From: Robiginitomaculum sp.
GTDB taxonomy: Bacteria; Pseudomonadota; Alphaproteobacteria; Caulobacterales; Maricaulaceae
Reading direction: 5' to 3'
Assembly (NCBI GenBank): GCA_021776675.1
Contig: JAJFFM010000078.1
Coordinates: forward strand, 1-47,253
Length of the DNA stretch: 47,253 nt
Shown piece by piece: positions 37,147-46,182 of this stretch. Made by a program: the position numbers and the translations under genes. The notes beneath the pieces are model-generated. The model saw only the letters and a program-made list of their open reading frames with translations, was not told the DNA's origin and did no database searches. Numbering within the stretch: position 1 is the first letter of the stretch; every line of letters begins with the position of its first letter.

Positions 37147-39563
37147 TGAAATTCACATTAAGTTGGCTCAAAGAGCATTTGGATACTGATGCCAAAGAAG
37201 GCAAAATAAGCATCGACGAAGTTGTCGAAGCTATGACACTTGCCGGTCTTGAAGTTGAAGATGTTGAAAATCCGGCCGAGAAATTATCCGTATTTTCTAT
37301 TGCCAAAGTTATCTCTGCCGAGAAACACCCTGACGCAGACCGCCTCAAGGTTTGTCAGGTTGAAACCCGCGACGGCATGAAACAAATCGTCTGCGGTGCG
37401 CCCAATGCGCGGGCGGGTATGACCGCCGCATTTGCGCCGCTCGGTGCATTTATTCCGGGTCTTGATTTTGCGCTCGATAAAAAGCCGCGTAAAATTCGCG
37501 GCGTCGAAAGCTCCGGCATGATGTGCAGCTCTAAGGAATTAGAGATGGGCGACGACCATGACGGCATACTGGATTTGGATGATAGTTTCGAAATGGGCAT
37601 GCCGCTGGCTGATGCGCTCGAACTAAACGATCCTGTGATTGACTTCGAAGTCACCCCCAACCGCCCCGACTGGCTGGGTGTAGATAATATTGCTCGCGAC
37701 TTGGCGGCGACAGGTCTCGGTAAATGGATCACGCCAGAGGTTAAGCCCGTCAAGGGCCGTTTCCCGTGTCCCGTGACAATTGAAACAGATGTGCCAGACG
37801 CTTGTCCGGTATTTGCTGGTCGCGTAATTCGTGGCGTCAAAAACGGCCCGTCGCCAGAATGGTTACAAATGCGGCTGAAAGCTATCGGCCTACGCCCAAT
37901 ATCCACACTTGTCGATATTACCAATCTGTTGACCTATGACCGTGCGCGCCCCTTGCATGTTTATGATATTAGCAAATTAAGCGGTACGCTACGCGCGCGT
38001 ATGGCCAAAAATAATGAGGGAAGCGGCGAAACTTTTGAAGCTCTCGATGATAAAGAATATACATGCGATGAGACTATGTGTGTTATCGCAGACGATGCCC
38101 GCGTTCTTGGCCTCGGCGGCATTATGGGTGGGACTTATTCCGGCGTTACCGAAGACACCACTGACGTGTTGATTGAATGCGCATATTTTGACCCGTTAAC
38201 CACCCGCAAAACGGCCAAAAAACTCGGGATAAATTCTGACGCTAAATACAGGTTCGAGCGCGGCGTCGATACTGGTTTTGTTACTGGCGGCATTGAGCTT
38301 GCGACAAAATATGTACTAGAATTATGCGGCGGAGAAGCTTCGGATGTGACACTTGCGGGTGCGGTTCCTGAAACCCCTGCGCCCATTGAATTTGATCCTT
38401 TGCTTAACCAACGCCTAACCGGATTTGATTTGTCTGACAAAGAGATGATCAAAATTCTTGAAGACCTTGGTTTTGGTGTGAAAAAAAGCACGCCGACTTG
38501 GACGGTCACCGTGCCGAGCCATCGCCGCGACTGTACAATGGGCGCGGATTTGGTTGAAGAGATTGCCCGCATTCACGGTCTGCACAATATGGTGGCTGAG
38601 AGCTTGCCTGTATCAAGTGGTCGCCGCGAACCTCTTGCCACAGATTTACAAAATAAAATTAGGAAAGCCCGCCGCGCTCTGGCGCATCAAGGTTTATCTG
38701 AAACCGTAACTTGGTCATTTGTATCACAGGAACACGCCAAGAAATTTGACGGCGGAGACGAAGCACTTGTTCTTGACAATCCTATATCAAGCGAGCTTGG
38801 CTGTATGCGCCCTAGTGCGCTCATTCATCTATTATTGGCGGGACAGCGTAGTGCCGATAAGGGTTATCCGGGCGCAAACCTGTTCGAGGCTGGCCCAACT
38901 TATCAAAGTCCAAAACCAGACGGGCAATCTGCGACCATAGCCGGCATTCGCCGCGTAGAAACCACGCGTGATTGGCAAGGTGGCTCAGCACCAGATGCAT
39001 TCACCGCCAAAGCAGATGCGGTTGCAGCACTTGCTGCCATGGGTGCCAAGGTTGATAATTTACAAATAGCTAAGCCTTCTGGTAGCTATTGGCATCCGGG
39101 CCGTTCAGGCCGTTTGCAAATGGGACCAAAAAACATACTGGCAGATTTTGGGGTATTACATCCGGGCGTGTTGAAATCACTCGGTATAGAAGGCCGGGTT
39201 TGTGCCTTTGAAATATGGCCTGACAGAGTGCCATCTGGCCGTAAAAAAGCCACTAAGTCCAAAGGTGCGCTTAGCGTTTCAGATATGATGCCCGTCCACC
39301 GCGACTTTGCATTTATTGTAACGGATGACACACCAGCCGATAAATTACTCCGCGCCGTTAAAGGAGCTGACAAAGCTTTGATTAGCGATGTTGTTTTATT
39401 CGATGTCTATCAGGGCAAGGGCGTAGAAGACGGCCATAAATCATTGGCGCTCGACGTCACTCTATCACCAAAAGCGGACACCCTAACCGATAAAGACATA
39501 GAGGCCGTAACCACAAAAATTATCGCACAGGCGACGAAGGTTGGAGCGGTTTTGCGCGGCTAG
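37146..39563 (+). CDS. pheT: Phenylalanyl-tRNA synthetase beta subunit
   Basis: [63 protein letters not shown]-like C-terminus. Confidence 0.96.
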   Translation: MKFTLSWLKEHLDTDAKEGKISIDEVVEAMTLAGLEVEDVENPAEKLSVFSIAKVISAEKHPDADRLKVCQVETRDGMKQIVCGAPNARAGMTAAFAPLGAFIPGLDFALDKKPRKIRGVESSGMMCSSKELEMGDDHDGILDLDDSFEMGMPLADALELNDPVIDFEVTPNRPDWLGVDNIARDLAATGLGKWITPEVKPVKGRFPCPVTIETDVPDACPVFAGRVIRGVKNGPSPEWLQMRLKAIGLRPISTLVDITNLLTYDRARPLHVYDISKLSGTLRARMAKNNEGSGETFEALDDKEYTCDETMCVIADDARVLGLGGIMGGTYSGVTEDTTDVLIECAYFDPLTTRKTAKKLGINSDAKYRFERGVDTGFVTGGIELATKYVLELCGGEASDVTLAGAVPETPAPIEFDPLLNQRLTGFDLSDKEMIKILEDLGFGVKKSTPTWTVTVPSHRRDCTMGADLVEEIARIHGLHNMVAESLPVSSGRREPLATDLQNKIRKARRALAHQGLSETVTWSFVSQEHAKKFDGGDEALVLDNPISSELGCMRPSALIHLLLAGQRSADKGYPGANLFEAGPTYQSPKPDGQSATIAGIRRVETTRDWQGGSAPDAFTAKADAVAALAAMGAKVDNLQIAKPSGSYWHPGRSGRLQMGPKNILADFGVLHPGVLKSLGIEGRVCAFEIWPDRVPSGRKKATKSKGALSVSDMMPVHRDFAFIVTDDTPADKLLRAVKGADKALISDVVLFDVYQGKGVEDGHKSLALDVTLSPKADTLTDKDIEAVTTKIIAQATKVGAVLRG

Positions 39564-39565
39564 TT

Positions 39566-40783
39566 TTAGCGCCCCCATTTTGGTTTTCTAAATGGCAGGC
39601 CGAAAAGCGGCCTTAATATCCGTATGCGCCTAATAAGTAGTTCATGAAGTATGGCACAACCCGCTATGGTGCCGATAATGACGAGTGCGCTTTCGGCGCC
39701 TAAGCTTAGATTGAATTTTGTTACCAATGCATAGCCCATTATAATGGTCACTGTTTGGTGTAAAATATACCACGGAAAAATAGCTTGGGTCATATAGGTC
39801 AAGGCTTTGGAGGGACGGTTGAGAAAGGCCTGCCCCAGACCAAATATCGTGATGATCATCATCCATGCATAAGCCACACGCAATATTTGCACAGCGGTAA
39901 GTATATAGCCATTTTGCTGCACCAGTTCCCAATTTTCATAGGCCACAACCAGAACAATAATAGAGATTAACGTCAGTATGGCTGCGGTTTTCCAAATTTT
40001 GGTAATAGCATTCCAGAAAGCGGGGCTTTTTGCCCAAAACCAACCCATTAAAAACACGGTGAAACTTATGGTATGGTTGGCCCAGTCATTGACGAAATCA
40101 TGGGTAGTTTCAAATCGTGTAACGAGTGTAAATCTGTAGAGTAAAAACAGAGCAATTGGCACGAACAATAAGCGCCAACCCTTGGTAATAAACGCAAAAG
40201 TTTTACCAATTTTACCGCGCTGTAAGCGGTTCAGCGCAGGCGCCAACAACAACACCAGCATGGTGTAAGGCAAGATATAGACAACATACCAAAGATGGTT
40301 CCAAGTCGGGGTAATAACTGACCATTCTTGGTTCAAATCGAGATAGGTTTTGTAAAAACCGACTATGTCCGCATCGATAGTACCCGCCATACGCAATTGC
40401 AAATAAGTTTGCGGCGGGACGATAACCAATATTCCAAACACAATTGGAATAAACAAACGCCAGAACCGGGTTTTGACGAAGCCCTGTCCCCCAGACGCTT
40501 TACTGTACTTTTCCGAAGCGTAGCGTACAGCTATACCTGAGACAAAAAACAAAATACTGAGCCGCCACGCATTAAGAAGCGTCATGGGTGTGCTCAAAGC
40601 TTTAACCTCATAACTACTGGCGATATGCCAATTCCACGGCACATACATCATGCCTATATGGTAAAATATCAGCAGTAAAAAGGCTCCGACCCGTATCCAG
40701 TCCAAATCATATCTACGTGTATTTCTAATGTTATCCGTGATTTGCATCATGTTCTCCTTATTTTCCTTTACACTACCAAGCAC
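39566..40783 (-). CDS. Acyltransferase 3-like family membrane protein
   Basis: RRYDLDWIRVGAFLLLIFYHIGMMYVPWNWHI; NAWRLSILFFVSGIAVRYASEKY; about ten TM segments; starts at or shortly after 40783. Confidence 0.85.
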   Translation of the reverse strand: MLGSVKENKENMMQITDNIRNTRRYDLDWIRVGAFLLLIFYHIGMMYVPWNWHIASSYEVKALSTPMTLLNAWRLSILFFVSGIAVRYASEKYSKASGGQGFVKTRFWRLFIPIVFGILVIVPPQTYLQLRMAGTIDADIVGFYKTYLDLNQEWSVITPTWNHLWYVVYILPYTMLVLLLAPALNRLQRGKIGKTFAFITKGWRLLFVPIALFLLYRFTLVTRFETTHDFVNDWANHTISFTVFLMGWFWAKSPAFWNAITKIWKTAAILTLISIIVLVVAYENWELVQQNGYILTAVQILRVAYAWMMIITIFGLGQAFLNRPSKALTYMTQAIFPWYILHQTVTIIMGYALVTKFNLSLGAESALVIIGTIAGCAILHELLIRRIRILRPLFGLPFRKPKWGR

Positions 40784-40881
40784 AAATTTATACCGCAGTT
40801 ATTAAGGGCTCTGAGATAACATGGCTGGGGTGAAAGGCAGAGTTACAGTGACAAAAATAAGATTATTAGGGACGAGCGGTT

Positions 40882-41763
40882 GTGGCTTTCACACATTGGC
40901 TCTGGTCAAAACAGGTGTTCTTGCCTCATAATAAGAACATGGAAAAACGCCTAGGACCAAAATCTGCCTTTATAATATTTGGTGATAATGACCGCATATT
41001 TATGGTTGTAATGACTGCACTCATTTTTGTAAAAATTACAGTTGATGCTTTTAGCATGTATAGCCGAGATATTAGCGATGGTGTGGGGGCAGATAGATGG
41101 TTGCCGTTTGTAGAGCAATACACCAGTTTCGTATTTATTATTATTGCAATACCGTTTATTATGTGGGCTGTGTGCCGTTACCCGCTAAATACAAGGTCTT
41201 GGGCAAAGGGTGCGGTTTATCATTTTTTATTCAGTGTTATTTTTTTCATTATACATGTCGCGGGGTTTATTGTCTTGCGCAAGGCAATTTTGTACTTGCT
41301 TGGTGGTCGATATGATTATGATGGATGGCCAAAAAGCGCTCTGTTGGAGTATCCGCTCGATATGGCAACATATTTGATCATTGCGGTATCTTATTTAATC
41401 ATGACACAATTACCTGGCAGCAAAACTGAAGACGAACAGGCGGTAGAGCTTAATTGCGGTAGTCGCACACTTTGGATCAAACCATCAGAAATTATATATG
41501 TCAAAGCTGCGGGAAATTATGTGGATGTTGTGTTGTCAGACAAAACCCATCTTGTGCGTTCGACAATGGAAGGTTTTCAATCACTGGTAAATAAGAAGGA
41601 CGGAGACTTACGCCGCGTTCACCGGAGCACTTTGGCTAACCCCTCACAAATTCGCGAGCGCACAACGGCAAAAAATGGGAGCCGAAAGCTGATTATGAGC
41701 AATGGTGATGAGATTACAATGAGCAGACGCTATTCCAAAGCCTTAAATAATACTGTGGATTAA
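40882..41763 (+). CDS. Membrane-anchored LytTR-domain transcriptional regulator
   Basis: Four TM segments then LNCGSRTLWIKPSEIIYVKAAGNYVDVVLSDKTHLVRSTMEGFQSLVNKKDGDLRRVHRSTLANPSQI (LytTR). Start may be 40939 (MEKRLGPK). Confidence 0.88.
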   Translation: MAFTHWLWSKQVFLPHNKNMEKRLGPKSAFIIFGDNDRIFMVVMTALIFVKITVDAFSMYSRDISDGVGADRWLPFVEQYTSFVFIIIAIPFIMWAVCRYPLNTRSWAKGAVYHFLFSVIFFIIHVAGFIVLRKAILYLLGGRYDYDGWPKSALLEYPLDMATYLIIAVSYLIMTQLPGSKTEDEQAVELNCGSRTLWIKPSEIIYVKAAGNYVDVVLSDKTHLVRSTMEGFQSLVNKKDGDLRRVHRSTLANPSQIRERTTAKNGSRKLIMSNGDEITMSRRYSKALNNTVD

Positions 41764-42422
41764 AACGGCAAAATACCTTTTTTGCGTTTATATGCCACAT
41801 ACCCTACATTAGCACCTAGCCTTGCACCAACACCTGTACGGATGGGCGCGAGAGTTACGCCTTCGGCCCGTTGATAGTTTACGCCCATGCCGCCAACAAT
41901 ATAGGCGGAACCGTCTACACCGGGGAAGCGGCGGTAAATATAATTTGGATCCTCAAGGCCGTAAACCAAGGTGAACACCTTGGAGGCATTGCCGCCCCAA
42001 TCCCAACCAACACTAGGGCCGCGCCAATAAACCTTTTGGCTTCTTCCGTCTTTCATCCAAAGTGTGCCATCGCCGTAACGAAGACCAACAACAAGGGCTC
42101 CACCGCCCTCTTGTCCAGTAATATAACCAACTGGACGACCTTGTTTCCGGAACAACCGCTCAATCATAGTGCCTGCACTCTCAGAGGTCACACCCAAATG
42201 GGTTGACAGGGCTGAGGTCAATTCATTTTCATTATAGGTGCCGTCGGTTGAGGTATTCATTTGCTGCTCGGTGCGGATATCAGAATGACCCACTGGATCG
42301 CTTTGTGAGGTCGCACAGCCTGAAAGCCCAAGGGCTGTCGCCAAAATAAATGCCAGCAAGACATGGGGCAAATAGCGGGCGATTCGTTGATAGTGCGTAA
42401 ACGTCAACATAATATTCTCCAT
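41760..42422 (-). CDS. DUF1134-like (EipA family) exported protein
   Basis: TMIERLFRKQGRPVGYITGQEGGGALVVGLRYGDGTLWMKDGRSQKVYWRGPSVGWDWGGNASKVFTLVYGL; lipobox-like LGLSGC. Confidence 0.82.
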   Translation of the reverse strand: MENIMLTFTHYQRIARYLPHVLLAFILATALGLSGCATSQSDPVGHSDIRTEQQMNTSTDGTYNENELTSALSTHLGVTSESAGTMIERLFRKQGRPVGYITGQEGGGALVVGLRYGDGTLWMKDGRSQKVYWRGPSVGWDWGGNASKVFTLVYGLEDPNYIYRRFPGVDGSAYIVGGMGVNYQRAEGVTLAPIRTGVGARLGANVGYVAYKRKKGILPF

Positions 42423-42988
42423 ATACAGATACCAATTTTAGATATCAATTTCAGAAACCAGATTTAGGCATCAACATGTCGTCTTCGCCGTTAAACTATG
42501 GTTAATAAAAGGCAAAAATATGACGATCATGCAGTTAATATTTTGCATAAATATATTATGCACTTATCGTAAAACGTGTTGACGGTCTTTTATCGGCAGT
42601 ATTTTGGGAATGAGTAAAACGGCAAAATAAAGCGGGATGAAAAAATTGATTGCGCTGCATCGCACAATTCCTTGGCCTTATTTTGCCGTAATATCGACCA
42701 GTGATTTGATAAGGCATGAATATGCCGTCCGCTTGACCGATTAACAAAAACCCAACGGCTCACAAGTTTTATTGTTGAGCCAATTGTGTATTATTAAAGA
42801 AAACCACATGTCCTACATTTGCGTTAGAGCTTTCCTTTGTGGGAATGCACTCAGCGCAAGTCTTGTGGCAAAGTTTACGGTACTTAAAAAGTACTAAAAC
42901 GTACAAAAACGTTACAATCTATGCTGAAACAGCTTAACAAATAAGACCAGTTTGTTTAAGAGCATAGGTGGGATGGGAAACTTAAATT

Positions 42989-44587
42989 ATGAACTACGGC
43001 GTTCAAAATATTGTGAATGTGGTAAAAGCCTCGGGCTGTTTGGGTAAATCCAAAAGACAAAACAACTTATTATTATATCTGCTCGAGCAAATGGAACGGG
43101 GACGCTCAGAAGACATTACACAATACAGTATTGCCACGGCGGTATTGGGTCGAGGTAAAGACTTTGATCCGACAACGGACAGTATTGTTCGTGTTGAAAT
43201 GCACCGTCTACGCAAAAATTTGAAAATATTCAACAAAGTGTCAGATGCCATTCAAATTATAATCCCCCCAGGGAGTTTTGAAATAATTGTTACTGAGAAA
43301 GAAAAACCTTCTCTATTCTCTTTTTCAAATAACAATAAAAAGCGGCTAATTTATACGGCAGCGGTTATAGCGATTTCTGGTATTGGGTTTTTCTCTTTCA
43401 GTTCCTATGAAAGTTTGAATGCGGTGAAAACTAGCTGTTCCTCCATAATTCCAAATATAAATGTGGTAAATTCAGGAAGCGTTTCCGACCTCCAATTATA
43501 CGTAAATAAATTAACCCGTTCAACATTGACACAATACTCCAATATAAGGCTTGTGGATAATATTGCTGATTGCGCCAACAGCGGTACGCCCTCTTACACA
43601 TTAGATTATGTCGTGTTTGAAGAAAACGGCAATCACAGAGTGGCGCTAACAACTTATAATGAACAAGCATCAAATATTATTAACTTCAAAAACATCAATG
43701 GAGACATTACGGGCGCTGAAGATAAAGACGGCTTATATTACGCAATTGTTAGAACGATTGCTGATTTGGCAAAACCATATGGAGCGCTACCAAGGCACTC
43801 TATGACTGTAACATGGGGATCCAAGCAAGCGGCGAGTAACTATGAATGTCTTATATTAAAATATGATAGTTATACAACTGACACACTCGATGACTTTGAG
43901 AGTGCTTCTAAATGTTTAAGCCGTGCGGCCAAGACTAAAATAGCATCTCTGGACATAAAGGCAGGAGCAGCTGAAAAATATATTTCTCAGGCAAGGGGCT
44001 ATAGACAAAAAACGGTTGAAAATCCATTGGCAGTGGTTGAGAAAGTTCTTGAAGACGCAGGAGAGAGCTGGATTAATAATGTTGAAATGGCCATTATTAA
44101 ACTAACGTATGAGGTTGAGAGACGAGATTTCAACGCTGTTAGGCTAGAAGAAATTTTAAATGTAGCCGAAGCTAAATATAGTGAGAACCCACTCATACTT
44201 ATATATGTATCTATGTATTATGGGTATAGGCTTGGGGATTGGGATAAGGCAAAAAGTATATCAGACAAAATAAAACTTATTCATTCTGAAAGAGATGAAA
44301 CTATATATTATGTTGACGCAGCTTATGCCTTATTACGTTTTCCACCTGATGAAATAATGGATACATGTGTTCTGATACATTCTGAACATTTATTGCTTTC
44401 AAACTTAGTTCTTAATGCCTGCGCTCGCCGTGCAAAAAACACGCGTTGGTTAGAAAAAACAGAAGATAATTTATCAAAATTAGGATACCAAGCAAAACCT
44501 AAAAGAGTACAATTTATTGAAAACAAAAACCTAGATGAAAAGTTTGCGGACGAACTTATAAAAGCCTTAAGTCTACCACAAGATTAA
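42989..44587 (+). CDS. Membrane-anchored protein with N-terminal winged-helix-like domain and C-terminal helical-repeat domain (putative regulator)
   Basis: N-terminal KRQNNLLLYLLEQMERGRSEDITQYSIATAVLGRGKDFDPTTDSIVRVEMHRLRKNL...IQIIIPPGSFEI resembles wHTH domains of adenylate-cyclase/TolB-like regulators; TM LIYTAAVIAISGIGFFSFSSY. Confidence 0.72.
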   Translation: MNYGVQNIVNVVKASGCLGKSKRQNNLLLYLLEQMERGRSEDITQYSIATAVLGRGKDFDPTTDSIVRVEMHRLRKNLKIFNKVSDAIQIIIPPGSFEIIVTEKEKPSLFSFSNNNKKRLIYTAAVIAISGIGFFSFSSYESLNAVKTSCSSIIPNINVVNSGSVSDLQLYVNKLTRSTLTQYSNIRLVDNIADCANSGTPSYTLDYVVFEENGNHRVALTTYNEQASNIINFKNINGDITGAEDKDGLYYAIVRTIADLAKPYGALPRHSMTVTWGSKQAASNYECLILKYDSYTTDTLDDFESASKCLSRAAKTKIASLDIKAGAAEKYISQARGYRQKTVENPLAVVEKVLEDAGESWINNVEMAIIKLTYEVERRDFNAVRLEEILNVAEAKYSENPLILIYVSMYYGYRLGDWDKAKSISDKIKLIHSERDETIYYVDAAYALLRFPPDEIMDTCVLIHSEHLLLSNLVLNACARRAKNTRWLEKTEDNLSKLGYQAKPKRVQFIENKNLDEKFADELIKALSLPQD

Positions 44588-44628
44588 CGCCAAATTGACG
44601 CCAGACGGATTAACCATATTGGGTAAAA

Positions 44629-45477
44629 CTAATCCAAAACCTCTAACCTGTTAGGGTCGTTGAGCCAGATGATGGGGCCGCCGAAAAGCTCCACATAGCC
44701 GCGCACCCGCACGCGCGCACCGGTTAGAGCAAGTGGATCATAGCTTGCTTTTTTAAAAGCCCTACGGGATTTTTTAGGAATGGCGATGGTAAAATCAGTT
44801 TTGTAATCTGAACCAAAATTTAAATAAATTGTCCGCTGCACATCAGCGGTTTTAACAATGACACCTTCGATAACCTGTACGGTGTCAATATATTGAGCTA
44901 AAGGGTCAGGATTAGGGCTGTGAATTTTGTAAAACCCATTTGTATTTTTCGTATTCCATATGCCCCGCCCTGCATTTCGCGCTTTGGTTTCTGCTTGGTA
45001 TAGGGCTTGCGTATCTTGGCGGTAATCTTTCCAGCTATAAACCCGCGCCATGCCTGCTTTGATCATGGCTTCTTGTAGCCAGACATCCGGTGCTCCGTTT
45101 ACGTCCAATGTATAAATTTGCGCTATGGCGCGGTCATAGCGGTCACGCTTGTCGCCACCGTAAAACAGTTTAACCGTCTTCCCCGCAGTCAATGCCCGCA
45201 AAGTGTCCCCCGCTTCATCTGCGAGAGGCCATGATAAAAACTCGTCAATCCGTTCAGATTTGGGTGCCTGTATAGCAGATAATGAAACCCTTAGACCACC
45301 CGCAAGCACCAAACTGTCCCCATCAATAACCCGCTCAACCAACCCGCTTTCCCCCGCTACTAACTTGGCCTGAGCATGTTTACTGGCCGTAGTTCTTGCG
45401 GTGGTGGCTTGCGGTATAGAGGCGGCCATAGTTATAATCACTACCGCGTAGATTATCGATTTATACCAATGCACCAA
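44629..45477 (-). CDS. Thermonuclease (SNase)-like exported protein
   Basis: GLVERVIDGDSLVLAGGLRVSLSAIQAPK; RDRYDRAIAQIYTLDVNGAPDVWLQEAMIKAGMARVY; ARNAGRGIW. Confidence 0.87.
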   Translation of the reverse strand: MVHWYKSIIYAVVIITMAASIPQATTARTTASKHAQAKLVAGESGLVERVIDGDSLVLAGGLRVSLSAIQAPKSERIDEFLSWPLADEAGDTLRALTAGKTVKLFYGGDKRDRYDRAIAQIYTLDVNGAPDVWLQEAMIKAGMARVYSWKDYRQDTQALYQAETKARNAGRGIWNTKNTNGFYKIHSPNPDPLAQYIDTVQVIEGVIVKTADVQRTIYLNFGSDYKTDFTIAIPKKSRRAFKKASYDPLALTGARVRVRGYVELFGGPIIWLNDPNRLEVLD

Positions 45478-45593
45478 TAATGCCTTTTGTTATTTAGATA
45501 ACTCTATGCGTAATTTTGGCAAAGGTAAACACCCGCTAAGCCCTAAAAAACAAGCTGGGCAAGCCTAAATTTACGGCCTACAATACCAAATCA

Positions 45594-45670
45594 GGTCCCG
45601 TAGCTCAGGTGGATAGAGCGCAAGATTCCTAATCTTGAGGCCGGTGGTTCGAGTCCACCCGGGATCACCA
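45594..45670 (+). tRNA. tRNA-Arg (anticodon CCT)
   Basis: GGTCCCG...CGGGATC-A-CCA acceptor stem; anticodon stem CAAGA/TCTTG with loop TTCCTAA; GGTTCGAGTCC T-arm; CCA encoded. Confidence 0.95.
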
Positions 45671-45716
45671 TTTTATTTAACAAAATCTCTTGGTTGTGTA
45701 CTACAAAGTATGCCGC

Positions 45717-46043
45717 TTAAATCTCAAGTGCAGCGAATAGTTTTTTCTCAGCGATAGCGCGTGCTTCTTGGTGCTTTACCATTTGTATTTTGGCTTTTTC
45801 TTGCACATCTGCAGCCGCTTTTTTAACTTTAGCAATAGCATTTTCCTTCACTTCATCAGGCGGGCTTTTAAAGCCGTAATCTTTAGCGATCTTTGCAATT
45901 AATCTTGCTGCATAAACTTTCTCATTTTTATCTGCAATTGCGCGTTCTCTCGCTTGGGTGTTAGCCGAGGCCTGTTTAGTGGCATCAGCAACAACATCAC
46001 TGATCAATTTACGCTTTTGTGCTTTGGTAAGATTTTTCGTCAT
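45717..46043 (-). CDS. Hypothetical Ala/Lys-rich helical protein
   Basis: 108 aa ORF MTKNLTKAQKRKLISDVVADATKQ... with upstream AGGAG-like SD. Confidence 0.55.
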   Translation of the reverse strand: MTKNLTKAQKRKLISDVVADATKQASANTQARERAIADKNEKVYAARLIAKIAKDYGFKSPPDEVKENAIAKVKKAAADVQEKAKIQMVKHQEARAIAEKKLFAALEI

Positions 46044-46182
46044 AATATACTCCTAATAATTAAAACTGACGCGAACATATGACGGCACTTGGACAAAAAG
46101 TAGTTGATAAATTTATATCAACTACCCAATGGTCAGTCATCTTTTGTATGAGGTAAATGGTTAGCGGGTTACAATTTACCGG

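Noticed and set aside
42556-42747. 63-aa minus-strand ORF in the intergenic region
   Set aside because: No SD, no domain, and it spans the inverted-repeat structure; more likely non-coding.
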